Shown one piece after another: positions 45,289 to 54,322 of a DNA stretch of 64,000 nucleotides. Position numbers and translations under genes: made by a program. Each line of letters opens with the position of its first letter. Position 1 is the first letter of the stretch. Source of the DNA: Phycisphaerales bacterium. GTDB taxonomy: Bacteria; Planctomycetota; Phycisphaerae; Phycisphaerales; UBA1924. Below the pieces are notes generated by a model that was not told where the DNA came from, searched no databases, and saw nothing but the letters and a program-made list of their open reading frames with translations. The DNA is taken from positions 310,001 to 374,000 of the forward strand of contig JAJDDC010000096.1 in assembly GCA_029260515.1 (NCBI GenBank). Direction: 5' to 3'.

Positions 45289-45861
45289 GTGCTGACGGCT
45301 CGGCAGGAGACGGTGACGCGGCTGCTCAACACGATGGCGACCGGCGATCCCGCCGCTGCCGACGAGTTGATGCCCATGGTCTACGACCAGCTCCGGGCAC
45401 TCGCCGGCGCCCTGCTGCGGGATCAGAAGGTCGGACACACGCTCCAGGCGACTGCGCTGGTCAACGAGGCCTACGTCAAGCTCGCGGGCGGGACGGTTCG
45501 GGCCGAGTCGCGTTCGCAGTTCATGCTGCTGGCCTCGCGAGTGATGCGGTCGATCTTGGTCGACCACGCCCGGGCCAAGAGACGCCTGAAGCGCGGCGGG
45601 GGCAACCGTCGAGTCTCTCTGGTGACTTCAGACGGCGCAATGACCGGGCCTGATCAGATCGACTTGCTCGCCCTCGACGAGGCGCTCACGCGCCTGAGCG
45701 AGCTGGACGAGCGGAAGGCCAAGCTGATCGAGTTGCGGTACTTCGCGGGTCTCTCGCTCGAGGACGCGGCCGAGGCTCTCGGGGTGGCGCGCTCGACCGC
45801 CTCTGAGGATGCACGGATCGCCAGGGCCTGGCTGGCCCGACAGCTCGAAGGATCGTCGTGA
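45289..45861 (+). CDS. ECF sigma factor, PF07638-type (class A pair)
   Basis: A 190-residue paralogue of the sigma factor at 35023. It shares GHTLQATALVNEAYVKL, KRRLKRGGG in the linker and ELRYFAGLSLEDAAEALGVA with the region 4 helix-turn-helix STASEDARIARAWL. The GTG at 45289 gives the start that matches its paralogue. GTGA overlap with the kinase gene at 45858. The divergent neighbour encodes the glycine-rich secreted protein, a possible target. Confidence 0.88.
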   Translation: MLTARQETVTRLLNTMATGDPAAADELMPMVYDQLRALAGALLRDQKVGHTLQATALVNEAYVKLAGGTVRAESRSQFMLLASRVMRSILVDHARAKRRLKRGGGNRRVSLVTSDGAMTGPDQIDLLALDEALTRLSELDERKAKLIELRYFAGLSLEDAAEALGVARSTASEDARIARAWLARQLEGSS

Positions 45862-48764
45862 CGAATCGGGATTTGTTCTTCCAGGTGGAGAGGATCTTTC
45901 GGGAGGCGTGCGACCTGCCGAAGGATGAGCGTGACGAGCTCATCCGAGATCGATGCTTCGGCAACGAGCAACTGGAGTCCGAGGTTCGCGCGATGCTCGA
46001 CGCGGACGCGAGCCCGCTGGCCGGCGCGCTGGACACGTCCGCGGACGCGACCCGTGCCGCATCGGCGCTGCCGCAGGATCATGCGCCCGGGCAGATCGGG
46101 GCGTTTTCCATCGTCCGGCGCCTGGGCGCGGGCGGGATGGGCGTCGTCTACGAGGCCCGCCAGGACAGCCCGCGCAGGACGGTCGCGCTCAAGGTCGTGC
46201 GTGCGAGCGTGCTCTCGCCGACGCACCGTCGTCGGTTCGAGCTCGAGGCCCAGCTGCTCGCCCGCCTCCAGCACCCGGGAATCGCGACGATCTACGAGAC
46301 CGGGTCGGCGGACACAGGCGCCGGGCCCGAGCCCTACTTCGCGATGGAGCTGATCGATGGCGTCACGCTCACCGACTATGTGCGCGAGAAAAAGGCTTCA
46401 CAACGCCAGACCCTCGCGCTGTTCGCCGAGGTGTGCGACGCGGTGCACCACGCACACCAGAAGGGGGTCATCCACCGCGACCTCAAGCCCGGCAACATCC
46501 TGGTAACAGCCGAGGGGCGTCCGAAGATCCTCGACTTCGGTGTCGCGCGGCTCGCCGAGCCCGACGGCGAGAGCATGGTGATGCACACGACCGAGGGCCA
46601 GTTGGTCGGCACGCTCGCGTACATGTCGCCCGAGCAGGTGGGGGGGGATCCGGCCGCGCTCGACACGCGCTCGGACATCTATTCGCTGGGCGTGATCCTC
46701 TACGAGTTGCTCGCCGGGCGCTTGCCCTACGACTTCAGCGATCTCTCGCTGCCCAGCGCGATCCGGGTGATCGGCGAGGGCGGGGCGCCGCGGCTCGGCG
46801 CAGTCAGCTCCGCGTGCAGGGGCGATGTGGAGACCGTGGTCTCGAAGGCGCTCGAGACGGACCGGGAGCGTCGGTACGACTCGGCCGCAGCGCTGGCTAT
46901 GGACATACGCCGGTATCTCGCGGACGAGCCGATCGCGGCCCGCCCCGCATCGACGGCGTACCAGCTACGGAAGTTTGCCAGGCGGAACAAGGCGTTGGTC
47001 ACAAGCGTGGGCGCGATCGTCATCGTGCTCGCTGCGTCGAGTGTTTTCATGAGCATCCTGGCTCTGCGTGAGGCGGAGGCCAGGGTCGATGCGGTCGCGG
47101 CGCTGGAACGATCTGAAGAAGACAACGCCAACTACGCTGCTGTGCTCACCTTTCTGCAGGACATGCTCCGGCGTGCCAACCCTGCGGAAACCGGGGGCGA
47201 CCAGCTCACACTCCGGGAGGCGCTCGACCGGGCGGCGGAGCGGATCGACGACGAGGGGGCATCGACCCCCGCTGTCGACGCCGCAATCCGCGAGACGATC
47301 GGCGAGACGTACGTCTGGATCGGGCGCCCGGAGGAGGGCGTGGAGCTGCTCGAGAGCTCGCTCGCGATACGGACCGCGCTCGGAGGCGAGATGAGCCCCG
47401 AGGCAACGCGGGCGCGACGCAAGCTGGCACGCACGCTCTCTGCGCACGACAAGGATGATCGGGCGTTGGCGCTCTTAGACGAGATCGAACCAGCGCTTAG
47501 GCAAGCGGCGGACGCGGGCGAGCCGGTGTCCGAAGAGTTCGCGCGTGTCATACTCGCCAGAGGGATCGCACTCAAGAACCTGGACCGTTACGACGAAGCG
47601 GAACGCGTAACGCGCGAGGCGATCGATTTATTCAAGGCCGCTGGACTCGAGACCGACGGGGCAACCGGTGATGCGTTAAACACGCTCGGCTCGATTCTGC
47701 TCCGTCGATCTGATTATGCCGGGGCAGAGCCGGTGTTTCTACGCGCCCTCGAGTTGTACATATCGGAATGGGGCGCCGACCACGCTCGGACGGCGACGAT
47801 TTACAACAACCTCTCGCTCGCGACGCGGTACCTCCACAGGATGGACGACGCCGAGTCTTACGCCCGCAAGGCGTACGAGGTGTGGCTCCGCATCGCGGGC
47901 GGGCAGCCGCACGATGGGCTGCTGAGCCCGGAGTACAACCTCGGGGTGCTGCTGGCGCGTCGCGGCAAGAACGACGAAGCGATCAGGGTGCTCGAGAGCG
48001 CTGTCGAGCACCACGAAGAGATCTACCACGGCCAGAACCCACGCCAGGCGTTTGCGATCGACCAGCTCGCTCGTGTGTACGCCGAGGTCGGGCGTCACGA
48101 CGACGCCGCCGATCTGCTGAACCAGGCGCGAGATATCCTGGTGGTTGCCATGGGGGAGCGGCACGCGTATGTCGCGGTCAACCTGACCAGCATCGCCAGG
48201 CTCCGGACAATCCAGGGGCGGCACGCGGACGCCGCCCGCCTGAACCGCGAGGCGCTCGACATCTATATCGAGGCCCGCGGGCCCGAGCACCCGTGGACCG
48301 CGACCGGCCAGCTCAATCTTGCCGAGTCGCTCGTCGAACTCGGGGAGCACGAGGAGGCGGAGGAGTTGCTACTGGCATCGATCAATATCACGGAGACTGT
48401 CGAAGGCGACGACTCGCCGAACCTCGTCCGCCCGCTCATGATTCTCGCGGAGTCGATGCTCGGGCGTTCCCCGCTTGAGTCAGAGGCGGCTCTCAGGCGA
48501 TCGCTCGTGATCGAGGAGTCAACCGGCTCGGACCCGCAGCAGCTCGCGGCGCTCCGTTCCGCCTGGGCCGGGGCGCTCGCCGAGCTGGGGCGGTACGACG
48601 AAGCCGAGAAAATCATGCTGGCGTGTCACAGCGTATTCTTGGACGCTGTTCCCCCGGACGCGTTGAACGCGAAGAAGAACGCTCTGCGGCTGGCTCGGCT
48701 CTTCGAGGCGACCGGCGACGCGGAGCGGGCAAGCGAGTGGACGTCGGTCGCGGCGGGGCAGTAG
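45858..48764 (+). CDS. transmembrane Ser/Thr protein kinase with TPR array (class A)
   Basis: A 968-residue kinase. GTG 45858 overlaps the sigma stop and has AAGGA upstream. Residues 1-50 (QVERIFREACDLPKDERDEL, then SEVRAMLDAD) match the leader of the kinase at 35601. Kinase domain about 80-365: GAGGMGVVYEA, lysine in VALKVVR, D208 in HRDLKPGNI, DFG, and SPEQV. One membrane helix at about 378-402. The remaining 560 residues contain roughly eight or more TPRs of the tandem kinesin-light-chain type (for example GRHDDAADLLNQARDIL). Outside part is likely the sensor. Confidence 0.9.
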   Translation: MTNRDLFFQVERIFREACDLPKDERDELIRDRCFGNEQLESEVRAMLDADASPLAGALDTSADATRAASALPQDHAPGQIGAFSIVRRLGAGGMGVVYEARQDSPRRTVALKVVRASVLSPTHRRRFELEAQLLARLQHPGIATIYETGSADTGAGPEPYFAMELIDGVTLTDYVREKKASQRQTLALFAEVCDAVHHAHQKGVIHRDLKPGNILVTAEGRPKILDFGVARLAEPDGESMVMHTTEGQLVGTLAYMSPEQVGGDPAALDTRSDIYSLGVILYELLAGRLPYDFSDLSLPSAIRVIGEGGAPRLGAVSSACRGDVETVVSKALETDRERRYDSAAALAMDIRRYLADEPIAARPASTAYQLRKFARRNKALVTSVGAIVIVLAASSVFMSILALREAEARVDAVAALERSEEDNANYAAVLTFLQDMLRRANPAETGGDQLTLREALDRAAERIDDEGASTPAVDAAIRETIGETYVWIGRPEEGVELLESSLAIRTALGGEMSPEATRARRKLARTLSAHDKDDRALALLDEIEPALRQAADAGEPVSEEFARVILARGIALKNLDRYDEAERVTREAIDLFKAAGLETDGATGDALNTLGSILLRRSDYAGAEPVFLRALELYISEWGADHARTATIYNNLSLATRYLHRMDDAESYARKAYEVWLRIAGGQPHDGLLSPEYNLGVLLARRGKNDEAIRVLESAVEHHEEIYHGQNPRQAFAIDQLARVYAEVGRHDDAADLLNQARDILVVAMGERHAYVAVNLTSIARLRTIQGRHADAARLNREALDIYIEARGPEHPWTATGQLNLAESLVELGEHEEAEELLLASINITETVEGDDSPNLVRPLMILAESMLGRSPLESEAALRRSLVIEESTGSDPQQLAALRSAWAGALAELGRYDEAEKIMLACHSVFLDAVPPDALNAKKNALRLARLFEATGDAERASEWTSVAAGQ

Positions 48765-48817
48765 CCGCGCACAGGGCGTCACGCACGAGCTCGCGGTTAC
48801 CAGTGGCGCGTGCGGAA

Positions 48818-50434
48818 CTACTCAATACGGATCGTCGCGACGGTCAGGTCGTCGGCGAGCTCCCCGCACGCGTGCGCGCGGACGTCCTCGACAATCGCGT
48901 TTGTAATGTCCGCCGGCTCGCCCCCTCGCGTGACAGAACGGATGACGGCGTCGAACCCGAACTGCTTGCTGTCCGCGTTTGCCTGCTCGACCGCGCCGTC
49001 TGAGAAGACCACGACGCGGCAGCCATCGGTGAACCTGACGCTGTGGGCTTCGTACTCGCCGTCCCCGGCGACACCGAGCGGGTAGCCGTTGGGCGCTTCG
49101 AGTCGGGTCGGGGCGCCGGCCGTGGGGGCAAGGATGCACAGCCCGTGCCCGGCGTCGACGATCTCGAGCGATCCGCAACCGGTATCGATCACGCCGGCGA
49201 TGAGGGTCACGAACTTCGAGGGATCGGTGCGATTGAAGAGGTCGAAATTGACAGCGGCGATCGCGTCGGCCAGCGCCTGGCCCGAGAGCAGGCACGTCCT
49301 GAGCTGGGATTGCGCGGCGGCCATGAGGACGGCCGCGCCGACGCCTTTGCCCGAGACGTCGCCGAGAAAGAACGCGGTGCGTGTGTCATCGAGCGCGAAG
49401 ATATCGAACAGGTCGCCCGCGACAACGCGGCCGGGGTGCGACTCGAATACGTAGCTGACACGCCCGATCTTGCCCGTTGATTTGGGCGAGAGAAGCTCCT
49501 GCGCCCTCCGCGCGGCGCTGAGGTCATCCTGGAGCTGCGCGTGCCGGGCGGCGAGTTCGGCCGCCTGGACGCGCTCCAACGCCATGCCGGCGAGCTGAGC
49601 CACGGACTGGCAGAACGCCGCCGCGTCCGACGGGAGCACCCTCTCGGAATCACGCGTGTCGAGCGTAAGAAAGGCCGCCGGCGTATCGCCCGACTTGATC
49701 GGGGTGCAGATCGCCGACCGGATACTCAGCTCCATGATCGAATGGGCCTGCATCGCTTGTGTACCAGCGACACGAAGCTCGACAAGGCCCTCGCGCGAGG
49801 CGGCCTCGATGAGCGACTGTGAGAGCACCGCCGGTTCGGGTGTATTGGCGGCGAGGGTTTCGAACTCGTCGCCCGAGACCGGGCGGGTAACGACGACCCG
49901 CTGGCAGCCGGTGGCCACCGCGACGGCCTCGACAACAGCCTCGGCGATCTCGGACTCGAGTCTGACCTGATCGAGTTTGTGTGTCAGCGCGAGCAGCGCT
50001 TCAAGGCCATGCTGGGCGACGCCGGACAGGCGTGTGGTATCGATGGCAGAGATGCTCGCCAGGCCTCCCCCGAGGTCGGCGAACGGCGTGGTGACGCCCG
50101 GTCGTCGCGAACCGGACTGGCACCGGCACATCCATACACCGAACCCGATCTGGTCGCCGTGCTCTATCGCAACGGGCCGCCCGGGGTCGAGTTTCTTGCC
50201 GTTGATCGAGGTCCCGTGCCGGGACTCGAGATCCGCGAGATACCAGACCCCGTCGCGGTGTGTCAACGAGGCGTGCCGGCGAGAGACGGATTGGTCCGGG
50301 ATCGCCCAGTCGGCCTCCGAGGACCGACCAATGACGAATGTCCCGGGATCGCTGAGCACGAGTGCCGCGACAGGGTCGCCCTCGGACGGTCGCGCGGTTG
50401 GTCGGAGCGTAAGGTGTGCGGGACGGGACGCCAT
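48818..50434 (-). CDS. FHA-GAF-SpoIIE-type protein phosphatase
   Basis: A 538-residue cytoplasmic regulator. Residues 20-105 are an FHA domain with the phosphothreonine-binding set G36-R37-S38, S51-R52-R53-H54 and N78-G79. Residues 148-292 resemble a GAF sensor. Residues 320-538 are a PP2C/SpoIIE-like phosphatase with metal aspartates D341 and D344 in GDLFD, D359 in GDVSGKG and D528-D529 near the end. FHA domains read phosphothreonine, so it could dock on the neighbouring kinases or their substrates and reverse or relay the signal. It converges on the kinase at 45858; there is no anti-sigma-antagonist gene beside it in the window. Confidence 0.9.
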   Translation of the reverse strand: MASRPAHLTLRPTARPSEGDPVAALVLSDPGTFVIGRSSEADWAIPDQSVSRRHASLTHRDGVWYLADLESRHGTSINGKKLDPGRPVAIEHGDQIGFGVWMCRCQSGSRRPGVTTPFADLGGGLASISAIDTTRLSGVAQHGLEALLALTHKLDQVRLESEIAEAVVEAVAVATGCQRVVVTRPVSGDEFETLAANTPEPAVLSQSLIEAASREGLVELRVAGTQAMQAHSIMELSIRSAICTPIKSGDTPAAFLTLDTRDSERVLPSDAAAFCQSVAQLAGMALERVQAAELAARHAQLQDDLSAARRAQELLSPKSTGKIGRVSYVFESHPGRVVAGDLFDIFALDDTRTAFFLGDVSGKGVGAAVLMAAAQSQLRTCLLSGQALADAIAAVNFDLFNRTDPSKFVTLIAGVIDTGCGSLEIVDAGHGLCILAPTAGAPTRLEAPNGYPLGVAGDGEYEAHSVRFTDGCRVVVFSDGAVEQANADSKQFGFDAVIRSVTRGGEPADITNAIVEDVRAHACGELADDLTVATIRIE

Positions 50435-50503
50435 TGGCAGAGTCTATCGGGCCAGCGCCTGGACGCGATGCTGTTCAGGTATAGAGCGTGCGAGCAGATC
50501 ACG

Positions 50504-50802
50504 ATGATGCCTTCCGATGTTGGACAAGTCGGCCCAAATCAAGTCCGGCGCGGGCTCTGTCATGGTGGCATGGGAATGGTCTATCTCGCCCACGACGCAG
50601 GCCTGGACGGACCCGGCCAGGCCGGAGCGAATCGAGCTCTAGGCACACACACGCACGTGCCTCGACCACCTCCTATCTCGCGGGGTTCATTGGTGTCGAG
50701 GGACAGACCGGCGCCACATACATGGCGTTTGCGTATGTGGACGGCGAGGCGCTCTGCCCTCGAAACGTAATGTCCCTTGGATCCGCGGGCGGGGTGAGGT
50801 AG
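50504..50802 (+). pseudogene. decayed fragment of a Ser/Thr protein kinase
   Basis: In one frame from 50504 the translation contains HGGMGMVYLAHDAGLDGPGQ, a kinase glycine loop. About 130 nt later a different frame gives YLAGFIGVEGQTGATYMAFA and YVDGEAL, the hinge region of the same fold. The two are joined by a frameshift and the catalytic loop, DFG and C-terminal lobe are missing. It precedes the secreted-protein gene at 50812 by 9 nt, as intact kinases do elsewhere here. Fragment is confident; when it was lost is not known. Confidence 0.7.
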
Positions 50803-50811
50803 GCTGAAACG

Positions 50812-51714
50812 ATGGATCACCGCGCGAGAAGCGGTCTCGTGGGTCTCGCCTGCCTGGGCTTCTGTGCCGCCACGGTCTCGGGAGTCGATCTCTTTGATGC
50901 CACGCTCGGAACGACTCCCGCCGCGCAGGGGTGGCTGTTCCTTGCCAACCCGATATTTGGCCACTCTGTATCCCAGACTCCTGGTCCGGCCTTCGCGACG
51001 CTTGACTCGCTCTCGCCGCGTTCGGACCAGGGCGGGTACTTCAGCTATTTCCATCCAAACCTTCCCGCACCGCTCGACAGGAACGCGGGCTTTGTCGTCC
51101 GCTTTGGCCTCAGGATCGACGCAGAAGGGCACAACACACGCGACGACAACGGGGATGGCATCGATGACAGGGCGGGTTTCAGCCTGATCGTGGTGACGAG
51201 CGATCTCCGGGCTCTCGAGCTGGGATTTTGGCAAAACGAGGTCTGGGCGTACGCGGATGATTCAACAGGCGCCGAAGACCTCTTCACACACGCCGAGGGC
51301 GCCGCGTACGACACGACAGCAGCGAGAACGGACTACGAGTTGTTCGTACACCGGGACCGGTACACCCTGCTCGGCGCTGGCGTCATCATCTTGTGCGGCC
51401 CTCTGCGCGATTACTCGGCATTCTCGGGCTCGCCCGATGTCTATGAAACCGCGAACTTTGTGTTCTTTGGAGACGACACCGCGTCCGCGGAATCCAGGGC
51501 CGAGATCGCGTACCTCGCGATCGAGGACGCGGCAGGCCCGTGCCCGGCCGATCTTGCTGCACCGTGCGCGATGCTTGACTTTTCCGATGTGCTCGCGTTC
51601 CTCGGCGCGTTTGCCGCCGGGGAACCTGCCGCAGATTTATCAGAGCCGTTCGGCGTGTTCGATTTTTCAGATGTCCTTGCTTTTCTTACCTCGTTCGGCG
51701 CCGGCTGCCCCTAG
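50812..51714 (+). CDS. secreted choice-of-anchor-type protein with two GC-type dockerin-like repeats
   Basis: A 300-residue secreted protein. The signal peptide covers residues 1-24. The body has the order of beta segments seen in 'choice-of-anchor' PEP-CTERM-like proteins (GFSLIVVTSD, ALELGFWQNEVWAY, FTHAEG), with an Asp-rich HNTRDDNGDGIDD loop possibly binding calcium. The C-terminus contains two units (PADLAAPCAMLDFSDVLAFL and a second with FGVFDFSDVLAFLTS) ending in GAGCP. GAGGTAGG about 8 nt before the ATG supports the start. Function unknown. Confidence 0.83.
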   Translation: MDHRARSGLVGLACLGFCAATVSGVDLFDATLGTTPAAQGWLFLANPIFGHSVSQTPGPAFATLDSLSPRSDQGGYFSYFHPNLPAPLDRNAGFVVRFGLRIDAEGHNTRDDNGDGIDDRAGFSLIVVTSDLRALELGFWQNEVWAYADDSTGAEDLFTHAEGAAYDTTAARTDYELFVHRDRYTLLGAGVIILCGPLRDYSAFSGSPDVYETANFVFFGDDTASAESRAEIAYLAIEDAAGPCPADLAAPCAMLDFSDVLAFLGAFAAGEPAADLSEPFGVFDFSDVLAFLTSFGAGCP

Positions 51715-51898
51715 GCCATTTGGTTTGGACACCGGTGCGGCGTCGGGGCGGGGTCGATCCGCGTGCGCAGTGCCGCCGGAGTTCGGATCGAACTCATGGA
51801 AGTACCGGGAGTTGGGGCGTGTCGCACTCGGCCGTTGCCAGAATGTTGAGGCGGTTACTCTATATCAGTACGCGACGCTGAGACTGTATCATGTCCGC

Positions 51899-52879
51899 AT
51901 GATTGCCCGAGCTTGCATCGCGACCATAGTTCTGGCCTTGCCGATCTGTGCCTTTGCCCCCGCGGCCCAGGAAGCGCAAGGCGGTGCAGCCCGCTCGCCG
52001 GTAGACCGTCCCAAGGTCTTGATACTCACCGGCCAGAACAATCACGACTGGCCTCGAACATCATCCATGATCCGCACCATCCTGAGCGAGCCCGATCTCT
52101 ATGAGTTCGAGACCTGGCAAGGCCCGGGGCCGGACAGCCCGGCGGACCAGGACAACGCACCCGATTTCGAGCAGTACGCCGTCGTCGTCTGGGATTACAA
52201 CCCGCCCGCGAGTTCAAACGGTGAGGCTTATCAGTGGTCTCGAGAGCTTCGTGACGCGTGGGTGGGATACATCCGCGCCGGCGGGCGGGCCTTGCTGATC
52301 CACGCGTCGAACAATCCGTTCCCCGGCTGGACAGAGTTTGAGGATATGGTCGGCCTGCTCTGGAGGTCGGCAGAAGCAGGCGCCGCGCTCCAGTTCGACG
52401 AGAACGGCGACATAATTATGACGCCCCAGGGACAGGGCCAGGGCAGCGGGCACGGGCGCCGGCGCCAGTTTGTCGTCCACCACCACGATCCCGGGCACCC
52501 GGTCCTCGCGGGCCTGCCCGAGGCCTGGCTTCACGCTTCCGACGAGTTGTACCACTGGCAGCGCGGCCCACGCCCCGAGACCATGCTCGTGCTTGCGAGC
52601 ACGTGGGACGATCCCGAGCTAGGCGGCAGTGGGAGGCGCGAGCCGGTGTTCTGGCAGATCCCCTACGGCGAGGGCATCGTGATGACCTGGCTGCCCGGGC
52701 ACCTCTGGCGAGGGCAGGCCGACACCAGCGCCTACCGCTGCGTCGGCCTTCAGACGATACTCCGGCGCGCTGTTGAGTGGCTCGCCACGGGGGGCGTCAG
52801 CCAGCCTGTCCCGGAGGACTTCCCAACGCCGGATCGCGTGACGCTGACCGGCCCGCTCGTGCCCGCACAGAACCCGTGA
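51899..52879 (+). CDS. secreted ThuA-like domain protein
   Basis: A 326-residue protein with a signal peptide (about 1-22) and a ThuA-type trehalose/sugar-utilisation domain: VLILTGQNNHDWPRTS, YAVVVWDYNPP, GRALLIHASNNPF and the HHHDPGHPVLAGLP segment. Members have a glutamine-amidotransferase-like fold and are common in planctomycete sugar clusters; the biochemical role is unclear. It lies 8 nt before the Tat oxidoreductase and begins the sugar block. Longer open frames upstream overlap the previous gene. Confidence 0.85.
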   Translation: MIARACIATIVLALPICAFAPAAQEAQGGAARSPVDRPKVLILTGQNNHDWPRTSSMIRTILSEPDLYEFETWQGPGPDSPADQDNAPDFEQYAVVVWDYNPPASSNGEAYQWSRELRDAWVGYIRAGGRALLIHASNNPFPGWTEFEDMVGLLWRSAEAGAALQFDENGDIIMTPQGQGQGSGHGRRRQFVVHHHDPGHPVLAGLPEAWLHASDELYHWQRGPRPETMLVLASTWDDPELGGSGRREPVFWQIPYGEGIVMTWLPGHLWRGQADTSAYRCVGLQTILRRAVEWLATGGVSQPVPEDFPTPDRVTLTGPLVPAQNP

Positions 52880-52887
52880 GGTCTCGT

Positions 52888-54267
52888 ATGAACGCACACG
52901 ACATCACACGCCGTGATTTTCTCACCGCTGCCGCCGGGCTCGGTGCGGGCGCTGTTGCGTTACCCACCTTCGCCAGAACACGCCGCGACACAACACTGCG
53001 CGTGCTGAGCATCGGCGTCATCGGAACCATCGGCGATGCCGACCGCAAGACCATAAACGCCCATCCACGCGCGGATATTGTCGGCCTTTGTGACGTCGAC
53101 GCCGCGGCGCTTGCACGGGCCGCCCAGGATCATCCGGACGCGTTCACGTGTGCCGATTACCGGGAAGCGTTCGACAAGCACACGGACAAGTTCGACGCCG
53201 TCATCGTCTCGACACCCGACCACTCCCACTGCGCGATCATGACGCTCGCACTCGCCCGTGGCAAGCATGTCTACGGCCAGAAGCCGCTGGTCCAGCAGCT
53301 CGAAGAACTCGAGTTTCTCTCTCGCGCGATCAAGTCCCGCCCGAATCTGGTCACACAGACCGGCGCCCAGCGGATCGAGTCGGCCGAGCGGCGCGCCGCC
53401 TTCCACATCCTCAACAGCAATACACTCGGCCCGGTCATCGAGGTCCACGTCGCGTACGGCAACGGCGCCCTCGCCGGCGGGCACTACTTTGCCGACGGTA
53501 TTCTCGGCGATCCGATCGACCCACCCCAGGGCTTCGATTATGATCTCTGGCTCAACGGCGCCCAGCACGAGCCCTGCCGCCCGCAGATGGTCCAACGCCA
53601 GTGGCGCAGCTGGTGGAACTACGGCGGCGGCCAGATCGCAGACTGGGTCGTGCATCTCACCGACGTTATCTTCTACGCGTTCCCGGAGTTGCAAAGCCCG
53701 ACGCGTGTCTGCACGCGCACACCCTCGCACGATCTCAGCCATTTCCACGCCGGCCGTGTGACCTCCACGCTCACATACCCCGTCACGGGGGACCGCTTCG
53801 CCAACTCGACCTGCAACTTCTACTTCTACGACTCCGGGCTCCAGCCCGACCGGGCCCAGCTCGGGATCGGCGAGGGTGCATGGCCGGGCGGCATTTTCAC
53901 TGTCGTCGTTTGCGAGGGCGGCACGCTGGTCCTGGGCCCGAGCGGGCCGATCGAGGTCTGGCGAGAGGACAGGTTGACCCCCGGGCTTGAACTGCCCGGG
54001 CTCCCCTCGTTCGAGCAGTTCAACCATTGGCACGCGTGGGTTGACAAGGCCCTTGGCGACGACACTCCACACCTCTGGGCGCCGTTTGAGCACACACTCC
54101 GCTGCACAGAGGCGGGCCTGCTCGCCGTGAAGGCCGCGAGGTACCCGGGCCAGGTGCTCGACTGGGACCGCGGGGCACTCGAGTTCTCGAACCACGCGGA
54201 GGCGACGCGGCGGATCGTCCGGCGCGAATACCGACCCGGCTTCGTGCCCGTGCGACTTCCCGGCTGA
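52888..54267 (+). CDS. Tat-exported Gfo/Idh/MocA family oxidoreductase
   Basis: A 459-residue oxidoreductase exported by the Tat system (RRDFLTAAAGLGAG, arginines 8-9). The Rossmann motif reads GVIGTIGDADRK and the catalytic motif QKP in VYGQKPLVQQL, keeping the lysine that the first gene of this window lacks. The C-terminal domain contains YGGGQIADWVVHLTD with the conserved histidine. Placed after the ThuA protein and before xylulokinase, so it probably acts on a pentose or sugar derivative. Confidence 0.9.
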   Translation: MNAHDITRRDFLTAAAGLGAGAVALPTFARTRRDTTLRVLSIGVIGTIGDADRKTINAHPRADIVGLCDVDAAALARAAQDHPDAFTCADYREAFDKHTDKFDAVIVSTPDHSHCAIMTLALARGKHVYGQKPLVQQLEELEFLSRAIKSRPNLVTQTGAQRIESAERRAAFHILNSNTLGPVIEVHVAYGNGALAGGHYFADGILGDPIDPPQGFDYDLWLNGAQHEPCRPQMVQRQWRSWWNYGGGQIADWVVHLTDVIFYAFPELQSPTRVCTRTPSHDLSHFHAGRVTSTLTYPVTGDRFANSTCNFYFYDSGLQPDRAQLGIGEGAWPGGIFTVVVCEGGTLVLGPSGPIEVWREDRLTPGLELPGLPSFEQFNHWHAWVDKALGDDTPHLWAPFEHTLRCTEAGLLAVKAARYPGQVLDWDRGALEFSNHAEATRRIVRREYRPGFVPVRLPG

Positions 54268-54322
54268 TCGCACGGTCGGATACCGCGGACCAGAGCTCGT
54301 CCCGATCTGGCACAATGCCCGG

